Positions 1 through 11,103 of a DNA stretch of 64,000 bases are shown one piece after another. Source of the stretch: Xylogone sp. PMI_703. Its lineage: Eukaryota; Ascomycota; Leotiomycetes. The first letter of the stretch is position 1. The number at the start of each line of letters is the position of its first letter. The notes under the pieces were generated by a model that saw nothing but the letters and a program-made list of their open reading frames with translations, ran no database searches and was not told the origin of the DNA. A program made the translations under genes and the position numbers. The stretch covers positions 1-64,000 of the forward strand of contig JAJTUQ010000005.1 in assembly GCA_021399445.1 (NCBI GenBank), read 5' to 3'.

Positions 1-235
1 TATACTTTATGTTATTATTAATTAATACTTTAAGTATAGTATGAACATATTATTTATATTCTTCTAACGTTTTAGAATAAATCAAGATGTTATCCAAATA
101 TACTACTACAAAACGATCTAAATATAATCTCAAAATCATATTACTCATTTTCTGCATAATTGTTAATACATTTGTTAAACCAAAAGATATGACTAATAGT
201 TTATAAAATCCATATTTAGTTCGAATAATAATATA

Positions 236-439
236 TTACTTATATCTCTCCTTGATCTTTATCAAGTTAAATCTTACAATGAAGTCTAATTTTGTGAAAT
301 ATCTAGCTTTAATGAATATATCTTGTATATTGTTAATACAAAATAATAAGTATTTGTTTTTTATGGTTTTACTGTTTAAATTTCTATAATCTTTATATGA
401 TCTTCCTTTAGGGTTGTCTGGTTTTGGTATCCATATCAA
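236..439 (-). pseudogene. reverse transcriptase N-terminal fragment
   Basis: The peptide carries the RT landmarks DYRNLN, TIKNKYLL and ARYFTKLD in the order and spacing of Ty3/gypsy reverse transcriptases. Substitutions such as F for the usual S/Y after KLD, plus the early stop, show decay. The YxDD catalytic block would be further left and is not recognisable here. Confidence 0.7.
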
Positions 440-1033
440 TAATACTCTTCACGAAGAGCTTGACTCTTTGTAAAAGCTTTTCGTGGTCTGTTTATTTAGT
501 TATTCTCTTAAGATTTCATTTCTGGCAGGATTTATTCTATAAATAAGTCTATATAAAAAGGTTATACCTTTTTGGAAAATGATTTCGTAATCTTATTCTT
601 TGTGTAAAAGTAAAGCTATATCTTTTAGTTATAGAATGAATAACTCACAATAGTCTTGATATTCTTCCAGAAGAGTATCCAATTTATTCTGGAAATTATC
701 TTAAGTAAGTTCAACAACAAAAACATCTTACATAAACTATTTCTTTAGTTTAATGTTATAGTAGTATTTAAATGTCAATTTCTTTGTTTTCCAGTTAATG
801 TTTGAGTTATAGAATTTTAACTAAGGTTGTCCTAGGATAATGTTTTCCTTTCTAAGAGAAAAAATCTTAAACTGGATTTGTTCTTGATGATTTTTAATTC
901 TTATAATAATAGGTTTAGTTCTGGCGAATACTCCTTTTTTTACTAATAAGCTGTCGGTTATTCATAAGAGTTGATTATAGACTTCAGTTTGTACGTCTAT
1001 TGTCTTAGTGACTTATGACAAGATTAGGTTAAT

Positions 1034-1237
1034 CTAGTTTCCTGAATCTACTAAAGCTTTAAGGTTTCTGTTGCTAAACTTAACATCCACCTGGATAGCT
1101 TCTCTTTCGCCAACCATAAATATATCAGAAATGAATTCTGTATTGAATTCCTCTTCTTGAGTCATCTGAAGTAGTGTCCTTTTTGCTCTAGGCTTTCTCA
1201 GGTTGAATAGGTTATCAATATGTTTCTTAGAGAACAT
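1034..1237 (-). pseudogene. retroelement aspartic protease fragment
   Basis: The minus-strand fragment ends in KALVDSGN, the expected position of the retropepsin active-site motif (L-x-D-S-G-A). It lies between gag and RT, as in Ty3/gypsy pol. It is short and flanked by stops. Confidence 0.5.
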
Positions 1238-2659
1238 TTATTCATCGTTAAACTTATAATAATAGCTTATCTTATAATTATAATATTATTCTTAATGTTC
1301 TATATGAAAAATTATTTCTCGACATACTTCTTTCTTGGCCTAATACATCTTCTCTTGGTTTTTATGATATATAATTTAGGCATAAAAGTTTTGTTGAAGT
1401 AATTATATATTTTTTCCCAGAGAGTAAAGTACTAGGTTATCGTAGTACAATCTACTGATAATAATTTTTTCGAAGTTAGACTATATAACTTTAATTATTG
1501 TTCTTAATTTTTATATTCTGTACTAAAAAAGTTTATTTCACTAGAGTAATATATCCTAAAGGATATTTCTTTTGACTAATCTCTAGGTTTTTATACAACT
1601 TCCGTCAAAGTGAAAAGTTGTTCTAATTAATATTATCCTTTTGCTTATTTGTAGTTCATTTGTTTAGTAAGGTTAGGCAATAAAATCCTCTTGTTCTACG
1701 TGGTTAAAGAGTTCAGAACCCCAGAAGGTTTTCCGAAAAGATTCTTCTGCCATTCTTTAGTTAAGTTCTGATGCCTTAAGTGTTGTATATAAGGAATATA
1801 CTGGTGAAATCTTAGTATGTTCCTTTCCTTTTAGTGAATCTTACAACATAGTACTGAATATTGATTTACTGATGTCTGTTTTGATTGAGGTTTCCTCGAC
1901 TTGTACCTGATAGAATACATCTTTCAAGTCTAGTGTGCTAAAGAATCTAGGCCTGGTTTCTTTACGAGTCATTGGTACTCCTCCTATAATCCTTAGGGAA
2001 AGAAGATCTGGTAAGTCAACTATGTCTCAGTATTCCTCAGGGGGGAAATTGTCAGGGCAAGTAACTTCCAAGTTCAGTTGCTTTACTTCTTCTGTAGTTA
2101 ATATCAAGATATCTAGCTCACTTATGGTTAGAGAGAAGACTCCTGAAGACGTCATACTCCTGGTATCATGGTAGACTTCTGTTGTAAGGTTTTCTGTAGG
2201 AAAAATTCATAAGATCTAGTCCATGGACTAATTCTCAACATCTTCAGGGATATAATCTGAGTCGTCAGAGTCTAAGAACAAGTTCTCTGTTGAATTGTCT
2301 GAGTACATCATCAATATAATCTTGACTTCTTTGGACTTTCCTTTATCCTTGTCATTATACTCCGAGGTTTTATGTCTTACTTGATTATACTTAAAGTAAA
2401 AGTTTTTCTTTCTTTGTTCTTTATATTATTCAAAAATAAGATCAAACTTCTTTTTTCTTTTTCTTTTAGTGTTCGATTTCCTGTTCTTCTTACTTCTTGT
2501 GAGTATTTTCATATTTGCTATTTCTTTCTTCTTATAAGATCTTTTATGTTCTTTTTTGTCAGAGGAAGTCCTTTTTTTTAACTTATATTCATAATATTAG
2601 TTATTAAACTGAATAACTTTATAAATCATATTACTCAAAGTCTTGGGCCTTTTGTTGAG

Positions 2660-3229
2660 TCAGGTAATGTTGTTCTTTACTTTTTCCTTGAGGTTATTGT
2701 AAAAAGCATTTTTCAAGTCTTTATTGTTATAAATTATAAGGATAGTATATTTTCTGAATTTTGTTGTATAATAAGAGGCTGAGCCCCTTTGTCGGATATT
2801 ATATACTTTTCTTTTAACATTGATTATTTCATTAATATTACCAAAGACAGATATAATTTCTTTCCAAAAATCTTCAACAGACTTAAACAATTGTTTTATG
2901 GAGGTTTAACAATAAGTCTTATCTGTCGTGGATAAATAGTTTTCAAGGTAAGGTTTCATCCAATCAAAAGTAATTCCTTCTAAGTAAAAGGTGATCCAAA
3001 GGATCTGGTTGACGTCATTGGCAAACCGATCCTTATTAAAGAACAGGTACAGAGTAACTTGTATCTTGAAGACTTTGAACTTACTTCGTTCACCCTTGAA
3101 CCTCATGGGCAAGCCTACTTTTGGGGTTCTTTCCACTTCCTGTTCTTGCATTAGGATGTCTCGTTCTTCCGGGTTAAGGTTGCCCTGTTCCTCTGGCTTG
3201 AGAACTAAGTCTGAAGATTCTCTGGCCAT
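2660..3229 (-). pseudogene. gag remnant of the gypsy element
   Basis: The first in-frame ATG on the minus strand is at 3229. The peptide has an acidic N-terminus (LKPEEQGNLNPEERD) followed by a capsid-like stretch containing MRFKGERSKF and TFYLEGITFDWMKPYLENYL, typical of fungal Ty3 gag. A stop near 2906 interrupts it, and a second fragment (2890-2660) continues in another frame with VEDFWKEIISVFG, also capsid-like. It is non-functional as it stands. Confidence 0.65.
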
Positions 3230-3258
3230 GGTATTTTCGAGTTTCAAGGTACTCAAAG

Positions 3259-3839
3259 TGTAACGTTCCTACTGGGGTATAAAGTTATTTATTACTCAAA
3301 TGATAGATGAAGGTAAAAGACAAGAGAATATCTTCACAAGGCTTTTAAGGTAGTTACTATGAAATACAGGTATGCTATAAATCAATTGAGTTGAGCATGA
3401 GGCTCTTATCTACTGTGAAACTATCTACTTATATAAAGAGGGTTGGTATATTAAGTATATTGGTTATACCCTATACTCGATATACTGGATATACACCTCA
3501 CGTGATCACTTATTTGCTAGTACTAGCTATCTGCACATACAAGCAAATAGTACAAACAGAAAGGTAGTAAATTTCCCGATAGTACTACCACTTAGTTAGT
3601 ACAACCAAAGGGTTAGTATTACAACTTCGATAATATTATTCTTTAGCTTGTACAACCCTTTTTATAGTACTAGTGTTGAACTTGTACTATCCTTTCGCTA
3701 GTACTAGTAATGTGATAGTACTAGCGATACCATAACCAGGTCCCTGATAACCGTCTTAATCTATACTTATTTAACTAAGGTGACGGCTATGGAGGCCCTA
3801 TAATCTGTTCACTTGTTACAACCTTGCGGGGTCGTGACA
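3259..3839 (-). repeat. LTR of the gypsy relic (581 bp)
   Basis: On the plus strand the block begins TGTAACG and ends CGTGACA, an imperfect 7-bp terminal inverted repeat with TG..CA ends. It sits directly upstream of the minus-strand gag start (about 3229). It carries many short copies of TAGTAC/GTACTA. The partner LTR is off the left edge, so the length is inferred from the termini only. Confidence 0.6.
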
Positions 3840-4755
3840 TCTTCTTTTATTTATCTTATAATAATTAATGTTTATGTCTCATAAAACATAAATATCTCTT
3901 ATTATTTATTTTTATACTTTATAATACATAATTCTGATAAGCTCTTTAGCTTTTTAAACAAAAAGTATTTTCATATGCCTCATAAGGCATGATTTAAAAT
4001 AACTCCTTAAATCCTTAATTTTTATAAAAAGTAATATACTTTTACATTTCATAAAATATAACATTTAACTTAAAAGTTAATTTAATAATTATACCTTATA
4101 AGGTGTAAATATATTTTTGCTTTAAAACATCTATAGAGTAATACTTTATGAGGTATGTAATAATCTATAAACTTGTAAAATTTTTATTTATTTAACAAGC
4201 TTATCATGATAAAATGATCTTTCTCGTCTTCCACGCCCCATGAGGCTCAAAACATAGCCCTAACCCAAGGCCCAAACCAAAGTTTTCCTTCCGCCATCAA
4301 ACGTGATAAGAACAGCAAGTACATTGTCGTACAAGATATAAGTATCTACCTAGAGTTAAATATGTGTTTGTAGAGAAGCAATAATGTAATAAATACTGTG
4401 AATCACCAAATTGCTCTTATTAGATATCCTTTAAACCGATCATACAGAATCGGTCAGTGTACAAGGGTTGACTGATCATTTCTTGAACCCCTTCCGTACG
4501 TAAACGTACAAAGTTTCCGAACCAATCAATTAGCACGAATAGGAACCCAGTTCTGACTCAGCGCCCCCCTGATGATGCCAAGAGTGGCAGTGAGCTTGGC
4601 TAGGGGCTCCGAGAAATTTATCTGGGTGGATTATTGTCAAATCTCTTAAATATCTTATTAACTGTGGCCTTTATGAATGTTGTGATAACACTGACTAGAT
4701 ATCCTTTATCAGATGCTCTTTTGGCCCTGGCCATATAATATCAGAGACATTAAAG
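3840..4755. other. AT-rich gene-free stretch, then CDF promoter
   Basis: The first 320 bases are extremely AT-rich and hold the palindrome family listed separately. From about 4210 base composition returns to normal and nothing coding is seen. The last few hundred bases must contain the promoter of the metal transporter at 4756; no distinct element was recognised. Confidence 0.6.
3870..4160. repeat. six degenerate AT-rich palindromes
   Basis: Related imperfect palindromes recur about every 40-70 bp: near 3877, 3916, 3974, 4045, 4091 and 4142. The clearest are ACCTTATAAGGT (a perfect 12-mer near 4092) and ATGCCTCATAAGGCAT (near 3975). The others look like C-to-T or G-to-A derivatives of the same core. 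They could be a RIP-decayed tandem array or part of a second old element. Confidence 0.45.
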
Positions 4756-5991
4756 ATGGCGTCAGAAGATCCTTTAAATCTCCTTCAGTACAAAACATTG
4801 CTTCCTGAACGAGGAAATCGTATTCTCTTTTACAGTTTTGGAACAGAAAAGAAAGATGGCTTCTACCAGCAACAAAATGAGTTGATTGATGAGTTTTTGA
4901 ATAGCAGCGACGAGGAACGCTTGCAAGCGGTTGACACAGCTCAAAATGGTGGGAAAGTGAAACTGGCCGTTCGAGCAAGCTTTGCCGTGAACTTCTGTCT
5001 TTTCATCATCCAACTTTACGCGGCGGTGTCCACCGGGTCACTTTCACTCTTCGCAACTGCGGCTGATGCTTTTATGGACTTGGTGTCGTCTGTGGTTATG
5101 CTAATCACATCAAGAATGGCTGGTCGCCCAAAACCATATCAATATCCTGTTGGCCGAAGACGGGTTGAAACACTTGGAATCATTATGTTCTGCGCGTTGA
5201 TGACAACTGTTGCTATTGAGCTGATCATCGAGTCGGCTAGATCCCTTGCTTCCGGTAAAACTGAGTCCAAGAATTTGGAGCTTGTTCCGCTGCTGTGTGT
5301 TGGAGTCGCTATTTTCTCAAAGTTCTGTCTGTTCTTGTATTGTTTTAGCCTACGCCGGTATCCAGCTGCGCATGTGTTCTTCATCGATCATCGAAATGAC
5401 TTGGCGGTGAATATTTTCGGTTTGATCATGTCAATTGTGGGCGACCAGTACGTATGGTACCTTGACCCTATCGGTGCAACATGCATTGCATTGCTCATTC
5501 TGTATTCTTGGGCATCTACTGCCTTTGAGAATATGTGGCTGTTGGTCGGCAAAAGCGCTCCTCGTGAGTTCTTGAACAAATGCGTTTATGTAACACTGAC
5601 GCATGACTCGCGAATCCAGAAGGTTGACACTGTGAGTATTGCCATGCAAGTAAGTGGCTTGTATTTTCGTTTGCTAACCTACTTATTTTAGTGTCGAGCG
5701 TATCATGCCGGACAGCAATTCTATGTTGAAGTAGACATCGTTATGGACTCAGACACCAAGCTACGGGACTCTCACGACGTCAGCCAGTCACTACAAAGGA
5801 AGTTGGAAGGCCTCGCAGATGTGGAAAGGGCATTTGTACACGTCGACTACGACTACCTTCACAACGTTCACGAGGAACACCGACCACTCTATGATTCTTC
5901 CGATTCTGGTTCGTCCATAAGAGCATTAGTTAAACGATTACTCTTTAAGAATGACCAAATAGCGGATGACCAAATAATGAGATCGGAGTGA
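4756..5991 (+). CDS. CDF-family metal transporter, Mn-type motif (391 aa)
   Basis: A cation diffusion facilitator that exports divalent metal from the cytosol, probably into an organelle. Exons are 4756-5631 and 5692-5991. The GTGAGT...TTTTAG intron (60 nt, branch CTAAC) joins QKVDT to CRAYHAGQQFY, the conserved start of the CDF C-terminal domain; a competing GTAAGT at 5650 would break that motif. The hydrophilic N-terminus has the FYQQQNELID block seen in fungal relatives. TM2 carries D104-AFM-D108 and TM5 carries D211-HRN-D215. DxxxD in both helices is the pattern of the Mn-CDF subgroup, where Zn-CDFs usually have HxxxD. The cytoplasmic domain ends with AFVHVDYDY. The gene runs tail to tail with the calmodulin gene. 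Metal specificity is inferred from motifs only. Confidence 0.88.
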
Positions 5992-6324
5992 GATGGGGTA
6001 ACAGGTACTAAGGGACTGATACAGAGACTCTACACGGTCCGTCGGTGACCGAAGCTACGGAGTCCGATGGGGAATGTTGAATCTAATGAAAAGCACAGCC
6101 AAGGGAAATAAAATAAGGGTAAGCATGAGTCTCTTATTCTCACTTGGACCCACGACCTATAAAGAATACAACAGCTGGCATCCCCAATTCTAGTCACGTC
6201 CCACATGCCCTGATGTATTGTGATCCCTCCGGCTGCCCTCACCCATTACAGATAGAATGAGCCTTAGGTGAATACACATAGCTCTTGTTCTAGCAGCAAT
6301 GCCGATCCAGCCATTCTGTTTGGA

Positions 6325-7146
6325 TCATTTCTGCTTCATGAGGTGTACAAATTCCTCGTCTGTGGGCCACATATCATGTCAAACTTAGAACTCTGATAAA
6401 CTTTAGGCGGCAGCGGTCACGTACAACTGATTCTACCATCACCATCTTTGTCGGTCGCGCGGATCATCTCATTGATGTCGGTATCCGTCAATTTCTCGCC
6501 GATTGCCGCCATGACATGTCTCAACTCGGTGGCGCAGATGAAACCGTTATTATCGCGATCAAAGACTTTAAACGCTTCAAGGATCTCCTGCTCTGCGTCG
6601 ACTTCCTTTGTCTTTCTGGCCATCATTGCTATAAACTCTGCATCCTGATTGTCAATATTGGTTTCTACGTAGAGAAGGAGATGGAGGAGGACAATAGCTT
6701 TAGGGTTATCAAACCTGGAAATTCAATGGCGCCGTCGTTTCCCGTGTCGACTTCGTTGAGGAGATCCTGTAGTTCTGATTCTGATGGGTTTTGGCCCAAG
6801 GATCGCATCACAGCACCTAGCTCCTGGATAGTGATATGGCCTTCGCCATATGTTAGCAATCGTGCTCCACTCCTCCCCTAAAGTGCGTCTATTGTAGCGG
6901 ATAGACAGTCGAACCAACCGTCGCCATCTTGGTCCTGCATAACCATCAGCTATCATACCGATTGGAATCGCATCTGCGAGAAATGGGTTACTTGCAAATA
7001 GAGAGAAAACCTTTTTATACTCAGAAATTTGCTCCTCACTGATGGAATCGGACTGTTGGCAAGAATACGTGTTAACAGTATATAACCTAATCACGAAAGA
7101 CAAGACACAGTGACACAATGGATAATCCTACGAAGGGCCCTACCAT
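6325..7146 (-). CDS. divergent calmodulin, intact, 6 exons (149 aa)
   Basis: Looks broken at first sight but splices cleanly. Exons on the minus strand: 7146-7144 (ATG only), 7052-6996, 6934-6919 (16 nt), 6840-6715, 6637-6425 and 6359-6325. They total 450 nt, exactly 149 residues plus stop, the standard calmodulin length. Four EF-hand loops fall at the canonical positions 21-32, 57-68, 94-105 and 130-141. Loops 1, 3 and 4 keep all usual ligands; loop 2 has Gly59 where calmodulin has Asp. The second intron uses a GC donor (GCAAGT). By eye about 70% of residues match textbook fungal calmodulin, so this is probably a paralogue (Ca2+-dependent regulator of kinases or phosphatases) rather than the essential copy. 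Confidence 0.85.
6935..6995 (-). other. GC-AG intron in the calmodulin gene
   Basis: After TTC TCT CTA TTT the minus strand reads GCAAGTAACC and ends TTATGCAG before GAC CAA GAT. Using the GT two bases further on puts the EF-hand out of frame; only the GC donor restores F-D-Q-D-G-D-G. GCAAGT is the usual strong context of GC donors. Confidence 0.75.
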
Positions 7147-8870
7147 CTTGATATGTCATAAGAGCAGTGGTTATTATAAGTTATGAAATGAATACCAGAA
7201 TATATGTAAATTGAGAACAATCTGTGGCTTCAAATACGTAACTGTCGTGGTCAAGCAAATGAGGCTTTTTTAACGACCGAGAGATTGCGGACCGTCGCTT
7301 GCTTAGCTTCTTGGAATGTCACCTCCTCAATTTGAGGGGCCCGAAGGTGATTAGCAATGAATCCTTGGCAGATTGTAACTTTGCAAACTCAAATCAAAAT
7401 TTGTGATCTGTTTACTTGGTATTTGGTAAGTATTCAAACTCTGATGTAATTAGTATATGTCATGCTGTATCCCCTCGGGCTCCATTCGGTTGAGCTCGTC
7501 AGGCCAAAATTATATGCAGTGATATTGTCCACTCAGGTTTCACCGTTTGCACTTTTGATGCCGTATTCATATGGCAACAACGCTAAAATCGGTCAATTTG
7601 ACCGTTTGGAGCCCGAGGGGATAATAAAATAGCCTTGATTTAAGAACCCAAAACCAAAACTAACAATATTACAAATATTTAAAAAACCAAAGCATAAAAC
7701 ATTCAGAATTGTACTAGAACAATTAATTATTCTGTAAAATATTATTTCCCAAACTCCTAGGTTGTTGAGTTTGCAAGGGGGTAATTTTGCTCAATTTTGC
7801 GGTAATTTTCAGTGAGCCGGTAGACTGGGAATACGTCACTACCCATGATCATTTTCAATCATGTTTCCTCTATTATCCACACCAGATTTTCGCGTCCTTT
7901 CACTTCTTCTTTCTGCCAGGATGCTTACGGAAACAAATATAGGAGATTGCTGTTCGTAAATCTTTTCAAGATCAACGATTCTCAGATGATGGTAAACCTT
8001 AAGAACTCAAATGTAATACCAACTCACCAGCCTTCAAGGTTAAGATCCCACCTGATAGCTGCATCTCGTCAGTTTTGAGTTGTTACGCTGTCGGCCAGCT
8101 CTTCTAAGATGCCAAGCGTTGCATTAAAGGCCACAGGTTTGTGTTACGAGCTTGTAACTGCCTGTTACCAATTATTGTGACCAATGAAGTAATGCGGGAA
8201 TGACACGATCTTAAATTGGGGGGTAAACCAACAGAGTTACCACAGTATCTCAGCCATAAACTCAGCTTGACCTTGGCGATATCTCTAGTTCTTGATAAGA
8301 AATTACCACTACCTTTCGGCTTGCCAACCGGCGGACAGATTGCTGGCTGTCGATACCGGTGGGGAGAGCCGAGTGGAATCAGATACCAAGAGTAAGGAAA
8401 ATCACTCATAATGGAGAGTGAAAGACCATTTCTCTCCGTCTTTTCACCGACCGCGGTGGGTTTGCCGAATAAGTGGAGACCTTGCCAAGGCACCTTGCAC
8501 GCTTAGTGTTCATCTTTAAGAAAAGTCCTACCAGCTCCCTGTTGAATAGATGGAGTAACAGATATCAGTTCGAGGTAATTAATCAACCTGGCTGATATGA
8601 TGTCATGGTCACTGAATGTAAAAGTTAAAAGAGAGAGAGAGAGAGAGAAAAGGAGAGCAATTTCTTTATCCGAGACGCTTACATGCAATATTCTGTCATC
8701 AGGGGCGTAAAGAATACATTTTTCGTGTTGTCTTAGGGAGGCCTATCACTACAGTGTAGCAGAGAAGTATCAACTCCGCATCTAGCTAAAAGCCGTTTCA
8801 CCAGAATTATAAACCGCAGAAAAATAAAAGATAAGCTCTCGAGGATAGATCTTTATATTTAAACAGCCTG
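7147..8870. other. intergenic; MITE and (AG)n tract, no credible gene
   Basis: Contains the 156-bp inverted-repeat element described separately and an (AG)n microsatellite at about 8627-8650. A 129-codon minus-strand frame at 8104-8493 has no recognisable motif and no support, so it is not called. Confidence 0.5.
7468..7623. mobile_element. MITE-like element with TA target duplication
   Basis: TA precedes TCCCCTCGGGCTCCA at the left end, and the exact reverse complement TGGAGCCCGAGGGGA precedes TA at the right end. That is 15 bp of perfect terminal inverted repeat, then two mismatches, then CGGT/ACCG. The 156-bp size, lack of coding capacity and TA flanks fit a non-autonomous Tc1/mariner-type element. 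No second copy exists in the window to confirm mobility. Confidence 0.65.
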
Positions 8871-9603
8871 GTGTTCTCTGGGCACTTCCTAGATGATCTC
8901 TCGGCGGCACTTCAGAATTTTGTGTATAGGCGCGAGCCCGAACTCACACTTTCACAACAACGAGATATCTCACAATTTCATGAACTGACAAACACTGTAT
9001 TAGATAATAAATTAATCCCTGAAAATGAAGACTTTATACTTAAATACTACAAAATATTTGACAACATTTTCTTCGGCGGGTCTTTCTCAGGACTTTGTAA
9101 ATTCATCTTTTTGCCGCCCAACGAGATGCTACAAAACATGTTTGCGGATACTACCTCGTCCGAAACAGCTCTGAATTATAAGAAATATATCCCAGATAAT
9201 TATTCTAGACTTATAAAGCTCACCAAGCTTGCCCCGCCGGATCGGCCTTCGAATATCCAAAGCCTGGAAACCAGGCTTGAAACTTACCTCCAGACTTTGT
9301 TACATGAAATGACCCATGCCTATTTTGGAATTTACGTTTGCCTCTGTAGTTCTAGCTGTCAAGCTTAATACGAAGCCGTAATCGGGAAGTGAGGTCATAA
9401 GAAATGTTGACAAGCCGCTGCTCTTGCTGTTGAAGAGGCAACCTCGTCGTTGTTGGGGCAGAGACTTGACATGAGTATCGGTTCGAGTGGCAATAACGAC
9501 CCAGAGGGGTGTTCTGCCATTTTAGAAAACGAGACTCTTGCCACCTTTGGTGATCATGAAGTTACACGTTGGTGGCACTTTCACAGTAGGAGGTGGCTTT
9601 CGT
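8871..9603 (+). pseudogene. SprT-like zinc metallopeptidase pseudogene
   Basis: The frame contains LLHEMTHAYF, a zinc-peptidase HExxH motif in the setting of fungal SprT-like proteins, followed by a Cys pair (VCLCSSSC). Three in-frame stops then follow (TAA 9366, and two TGA between 9390 and 9420). The same frame still reads family-like sequence beyond them (AAALAVEEATSSLLGQ, then DMSIGSSGNNDPEG). At least one stop looks like TGG turned to TGA. There is no ATG at the start of the frame, so the 5' end is uncertain. SprT-like proteases act on DNA-protein crosslinks; this copy is dead. Confidence 0.7.
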
Positions 9604-10263
9604 AGTATTATCCTACAAGCTTTTGATATTGCTCTAGAATATGTACAAAATGTAGTCTCGTTTGATGGTTTCCACAAATCTCGTATGTATATTGTCAATT
9701 ATAAGCTCTTTCTGCATGTGCCCTTTGGCATGCCCTATTGAAGGGCGATCATGACAGCGAAGAAAAGAACTTTTTCCACGCGATAGTTCAACGATGGGGC
9801 CCAAGAATAATGGCGTCGTCATATACGGAGCATAGCGCCTTTGCGGAATACCTCGAGAGCTTGAATGGGAAAGAGGCTCGTTTCAACGGTGCGAAGTTAG
9901 TTGAGCTAATCGATGGATTTATAGAGCCTTTGGAAGCGCACTTCCATAACAATTGACACAATCCTCAGTCTCAGCGAGTTGGAGAACCCCGAGATCGTTT
10001 TAAAGTTGTGGACACAGTCAGTCAATAAGGCAATAAAGGAACTAGATTTGAAGGATGTATTTGAGATGTTCCTCTTTATGGTGCTAGCCCACGATCTAAC
10101 GTACGAGAATGGTATGCGTACCAATTTCCCGCCTGCTCCGCGGATAGTGCTTTACATTTTAAAATACGTATTCAGGACACGGAATAGGGGCATTTGTCGT
10201 TATATGCCATGCGATATTTCGGGTAGACCGCAGGCATTGTATTGCCCTCCTCCTACTTCCTAG
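9590..10263 (+). pseudogene. hemerythrin-like domain protein pseudogene
   Basis: The metal-ligand pattern of fungal HHE/hemerythrin-like proteins is visible in order: GDHDSEEKNFF (about 9743), YTEHSAFAEYLESLNGKE (about 9818), EAHFHN (about 9935), then in the next frame IDTILSLSELENPE and LAHDLTYENG. The frame changes at about 9950 (one base), so the alpha-helical bundle is interrupted. An earlier piece (GFRSIILQAFDIALEYVQ, about 9595-9650) may be the N-terminal helix, with an intron starting GTATGT near 9684. Such proteins bind a di-iron centre. The family call is by motif and the frameshift is direct from sequence. Confidence 0.65.
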
Positions 10264-11103
10264 CTCTTGCTAGAGGAAGTATACGACAGAACTAGTCAAC
10301 TGGTAAGAAGTTCAATCATGTATAACAGTATTTATCCGAATTCTTGACCTTTTGTCAGTTTTATATATATTTAACTCAATCCCTTATAAAAACGCAAGAG
10401 TTCGTTAAATGAACAGATTGAATCCCATTCTTGGTGTTTCCCTTAGTCACCATATTCCCAGTACAATGTTTCCAGTAAGGTAGTGCCTACAGGACTCTAC
10501 CAGTAGATCACGGATCCTGTTAGTAGCTCTGTCAGGTATCCCTATTTACGCCTAGACCAGCCTTACATAAATAATAAAGCTGTACTGTAACATAATGCTT
10601 ACTCTTTTTAGTTGTACCAACTTTATTGATTTATCAAAAGAGGGTATTTCTATCTCAGTTTAAGGACTTCCCCGAATATTCGTACGACTTGCTTTGTTAA
10701 ACTAAAATAGAGAGGAGTTAGCTTTCGCTGCGCAACAAAACAATACATGGGTAATATATATTGTCACAACAGCCGCTATGTTTTCTCCAAAACATCAGGA
10801 GCTGCAGCGACATATCTCAACGAATTGTACGAGCTTGCACGGGCTGAGACAAAGCCGAATCAATTCCGTTTGCAGTGGGTATTCATCTTTATCACAAAGT
10901 ACAGCTACCAGTACAATGCAGCGTTATTTAATATCATGAATCAGGTATACCCAGTATACCCAGTACCCATTTTACATATCATGGCAGATAGAATGCTGCT
11001 AAGGGGGTGCCATTGTTGTGTATGGAAAAGCTTTGCAATACATGATACTTGTCGTCTTTACCAACCGTGTTATTTATGGTATCCTGCTCCAATTCAAATT
11101 ATG
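10264..11103. other. intergenic, one unassigned ORF
   Basis: A plus-strand frame from ATG 10747 begins with a polar, coding-like stretch (SKTSGAAATYLNELYELARAE) before running into low-quality sequence past 10920. No family was recognised and no consistent gene model could be built. The rest holds nothing notable. Confidence 0.4.

Larger units (their letters stand above)
1..3839 (-). mobile_element. Ty3/gypsy LTR retrotransposon relic, 3' part beyond left edge
   Basis: Reading the minus strand from 3839 leftwards gives an LTR, then gag, an aspartic-protease-like fragment and the start of a reverse transcriptase. The gag-PR-RT order and the YFTKLD block in RT fit Ty3/gypsy. RNase H, integrase and the second LTR would lie left of the window. 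The body is very AT-rich and no open frame exceeds about 120 codons; stops and frameshifts separate the coding remnants, as expected of a RIP-inactivated copy. Family assignment is fairly safe; the lineage within gypsy cannot be fixed by eye. Confidence 0.8.

Noticed and set aside
5632..5691. Intron donor at 5650 (GTAAGT) in the CDF gene
   Set aside because: It would shift the frame or insert non-family residues; donor 5632 joins QKVDT to the conserved AYHAGQ block.
6417..7118. Calmodulin as a frameshifted pseudogene
   Set aside because: The apparent frameshifts coincide with introns; splicing gives an exact 149-codon frame with four EF-hand loops.
8104..8493. 129-codon minus-strand ORF
   Set aside because: No motif, no neighbours in phase, composition like the surrounding noncoding DNA.
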